From Chthoniobacterales bacterium (GTDB taxonomy: Bacteria > Verrucomicrobiota > Verrucomicrobiia > Chthoniobacterales > UBA10450): a stretch of 10,206 nt of DNA. Position 1 is the stretch's first letter. Every line of letters starts with the position of its first letter. The notes under the pieces are model-generated. The model worked only from the letters and a program-made list of their open reading frames with translations, did no database searches and was not told the origin of the DNA. The stretch spans positions 1 through 10,206 of the forward strand of contig JACCZQ010000536.1 in the NCBI GenBank assembly GCA_013695905.1. The letters run 5' to 3'. A program made the translations under genes and the position numbers. Below are positions 7,497 through 10,206 of this stretch, piece after piece.

Positions 7497-7623
7497 GGAC
7501 GCGCGAAAGCGCGTCCCTCCGGAGCGACATGCTTCCGCATGCCCGCACTGTGCTCACCGGCAGAATTCACTGGGCTGAAAGCCCGGTGGCCGCACAGGTT
7601 GAAAACCTGTGTTCCCCAGCTAC
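7497..7623. repeat. Cluster of perfect short palindromes downstream of prfB
   Basis: The gap 7351-7619 shows no gene. Its right half is a string of palindromes: GGACGCGC-GAAA-GCGCGTCC (7497-7516), CATGC-TTCC-GCATG (7528-7541), GGGCT-GAA-AGCCC (7572-7584) and CACAGGTT-GAA-AACCTGTG (7593-7611). Three of the four have GAA or GAAA loops on the plus strand. CTAC at 7620-7623, read on the minus strand as GTAG, stands 8 bases from the last hairpin and overlaps the prfB stop codon. This resembles a degraded or compound REP-type element. The hairpins nearest prfB may also end or stabilise the eno-ftsB-prfB transcript, although no U-run follows. Confidence 0.5.
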
Positions 7624-8760
7624 TCCAGGTCAGTCGTGTCGCCTTTCGCAGCCTTCTGCCCGCGCAATTTCGCCTGGATAAACAGATCGATGTCGCCATC
7701 CATGACGTCCTGCACGTTGCTGGTCTCAGCGCCGGTGCGGTGATCCTTTACCATCTGGTAAGGTTGGAAGACGTAGGAGCGAATCTGACTCCCCCACGCG
7801 ACGTCGCCCTTCTCGCCGTACTGGCGATCAATCTCCGCCCGCTTTTTGTCCTGCTCTACTTCGTAGAGCTTCGCCTTCAGCATCTTCATCGCGAGGTCAC
7901 GATTTTTTCCCTGGCTGCGCTCCGCCTGGCACGCGACGACGATGCCGCTCGGCTGGTGCACGATGCGCACGGCGGTCTCCACTTTGTTCACGTTCTGCCC
8001 GCCTTTTCCTCCGGCGCGAAAGGTATCCACCTCCAGGTCGGCCGGATTAATTTCGATGGGCGCGGATTCCGGCATCTCCGGCACCACATCGACACTCGCA
8101 AAGGAGGTGTGGCGCCGCTTGTTGGAATCGAATGGGGAGATTCGCACCAGCCTGTGCACGCCGCGCTCGGTGCTGAGGTAGCCGTAGGCGTATTCGCCGC
8201 TCACCAGAAAGGTGGCGGATTTAATCCCCACTTCTTCGCCGGTCTGGATGTCGATCGTCTGCGCTTGCAGACCGCTGCGCTCGATCCAGCGCTGGTACAT
8301 GCGCAGCAGCATGTCCGCCCAATCGCAGGACTCGGTCCCACCCGCACCCGAGTGAATGGTGAGGAACGCATTGCTGCGGTCGTTCGGCCCGGAGAGGAAT
8401 TGCCGGAGCTCGAATTCCTCCAGCTGACGAAGCAGACGAGAATGTTCGGCGGCGATTTCTTCCTCGGCGCTGGCGCGCTGCGCCGGATCGGTCTCTTCTG
8501 CGGCGAGCTGTTGCAGCGCCTCGAAATCTTCGCGCCCGCGTTCCAATTCGCGGAGCGGATTGATGAGCGACCGCAGCCGCGAGACTTCCTCCACGTCGCC
8601 CTGGGCCCGTTCGCGGTTGGACCAGAAATCCGGCGCGGTCATCCGCGCTTCGAGAAGGGCTAGCTGTTCGTGCAGATGGGCGACGTCAAAGAAACCTCCG
8701 TAGCTTCTCGACCCGCGCCTTCAACTCCCCTGCGTTGATCTCCTGGGACTCGTTCGCCAT
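7620..8760 (-). CDS. prfB: Peptide chain release factor 2, expressed by programmed +1 frameshift
   Basis: RF2 recognises UGA and UAA stop codons and triggers release of the finished protein on the ribosome. The gene is in two frames. The first 24 codons run from ATG at 8760 to an in-frame TGA at 8688-8686. A +1 shift at CTT TGA C then joins the main frame, giving 379 residues in total, close to the usual 365 or so. The RF2-specific anticodon-like SPF motif is at 208-210 in RISPFDSN, and the catalytic GGQ is at 253-255 in [12 protein letters not shown]. Residues after the shift read [20 protein letters not shown], matching the normal RF2 N-terminal helix. An alternative in-frame ATG lies 9 codons upstream (8787); neither has a Shine-Dalgarno, and 8760 gives the more typical N-terminus. 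It lies 41 nt after the FtsB-like gene, so probably in the same operon. The TAG stop avoids the codon RF2 itself reads uniquely. Confidence 0.96.
8685..8700 (-). promoter_or_regulatory. prfB programmed +1 frameshift site (autoregulatory)
   Basis: On the minus strand the order is GGAGG (8699-8695), TTT, CTT (8691-8689), TGA (8688-8686), C. This is the arrangement of the E. coli site (AGGGGG TAT CTT TGA C): a Shine-Dalgarno-like element three bases before the CUU slip codon, then UGA followed by C, a weak termination context. When RF2 is scarce, the ribosome pauses at UGA, slips by one base onto UUU and makes more RF2; when RF2 is plentiful, translation stops after 24 residues. The mechanism is established for other bacteria; its operation here is inferred from near identity of the site. 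Confidence 0.95.
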
Positions 8761-8801
8761 GCGCGAAGATAGCGGCGGTGCGGCCATGCGCCAGCGCGCT
8801 C

Positions 8802-9148
8802 CTACTTCCGCTGCCCCGCGGGAGGAACCTCCAGGCGGACGATCGTTTCTCCTTCTTTCATCAGGTCGAGACGATCACGCGCGATTGTCTCCAGATAAGT
8901 CGGATCGGTCTTTAACAGGGTGACCTCCCGCGAATGACGGGCCAGAATCATTTTTTGCTCGGTGACGCGCGCCTCGAGCATCTCGATCTCACTGTGGCTG
9001 TCCTTTAGCTTCTTGTGCTGCGGGAGAAACAAACTCACCACGACGAGAAGGCAGGCGATGACCAGCAGCCCGCGCAGGACGCGATTAAGTTGCTGCCAGA
9101 CGGTGGCTTCGCGACGCGCCCGAAAATCGTCGTAGCCGGGGTGATCCA

Positions 9149-9149
<1 letters not shown>
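8802..9149 (-). CDS. FtsB/DivIC-type septum formation protein
   Basis: A small bitopic membrane protein of 115 residues with the FtsB/DivIC plan: a short basic cytoplasmic N-terminus, one transmembrane helix (about 25-43), a periplasmic coiled coil (about 48-80) and the family's C-terminal segment, ARDRLDLMKEGETIVRL (about 90-106). In other bacteria FtsB/DivIC joins FtsL and FtsQ/DivIB in the divisome complex that activates septal peptidoglycan synthesis. The start is GTG at 9149. Its G is also the last base of the enolase stop (TAGTG), so the two genes overlap by one base and are probably translationally coupled. Enolase next to an ftsB/divIC gene is a widespread arrangement and supports the call. 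FtsB and DivIC are not separable here, so no symbol is given. Confidence 0.88.

Positions 9150-10206
<1,057 letters not shown>

Noticed and set aside
7497..7611. Palindrome cluster as a CRISPR array
   Set aside because: The stems differ in sequence and length, and there are no identical direct repeats with regular spacers.
7422..8663. Plus-strand frame of 413 codons opposite prfB
   Set aside because: It is antisense to RF2 with GGQ and SPF motifs, and it runs through the palindrome cluster; it is an artefact.
8686..8688. TGA in prfB as a pseudogene mutation or sequencing error
   Set aside because: The surrounding bases form the conserved programmed frameshift site with the correct spacing, and the rest of the gene is intact.

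Overview
The window reads as ordinary chromosomal DNA of a high-GC, Gram-negative-type bacterium, most likely a member of the Verrucomicrobiota. This rests on two things: a tandem beta-rich C-terminal repeat on a secreted metalloprotease that I associate with that phylum, and a sigma factor paired with a small two-helix membrane protein resembling DUF6768. The assignment is from recognition, not a search. All genes are core or near-core; there is no prophage, CRISPR array, tRNA or rRNA.

Layout. (1) 1-1776, minus: the first 592 codons of a glycogen branching enzyme (glgB), cut by the left edge. (2) 1777-2107: a divergent intergenic region with a REP-doublet-like palindromic element. (3) 2108-6252, plus: four tightly packed genes, namely serine O-acetyltransferase, cysteine desulfurase, a SprT-like zinc protein and a secreted metzincin-type protease. 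The first two link cysteine synthesis with sulfur mobilisation; the last two are metalloproteins of different families. (4) 6253-6422: a convergent gap with a small terminator-like hairpin and a second REP-doublet-like element. (5) 6423-7350, minus: an ECF-type sigma factor overlapping by 8 nt a small two-helix membrane protein, a possible sigma/regulator pair. (6) 7351-7619: a gap rich in perfect short palindromes. (7) 7620-10206, minus: enolase (cut by the right edge), an FtsB/DivIC-type division protein and peptide chain release factor 2, arranged as an operon.

The most instructive points are these. prfB is split by an in-frame TGA at codon 25 inside a canonical +1 programmed frameshift site, so simple ORF calling loses its first 39 residues. 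Two intergenic elements share the plan GTAG - hairpin - spacer - hairpin - CTAC despite unrelated stem sequences, as expected for REP/REPIN elements mobilised by RAYT transposases. A third palindrome cluster supplies a GTAG that overlaps the prfB stop codon. Nearly all start codons lack a Shine-Dalgarno sequence, although the prfB frameshift site keeps one.

I did not find a clear previously undescribed system. The best candidates for follow-up are the sigma/membrane-protein pair and the palindromic elements.
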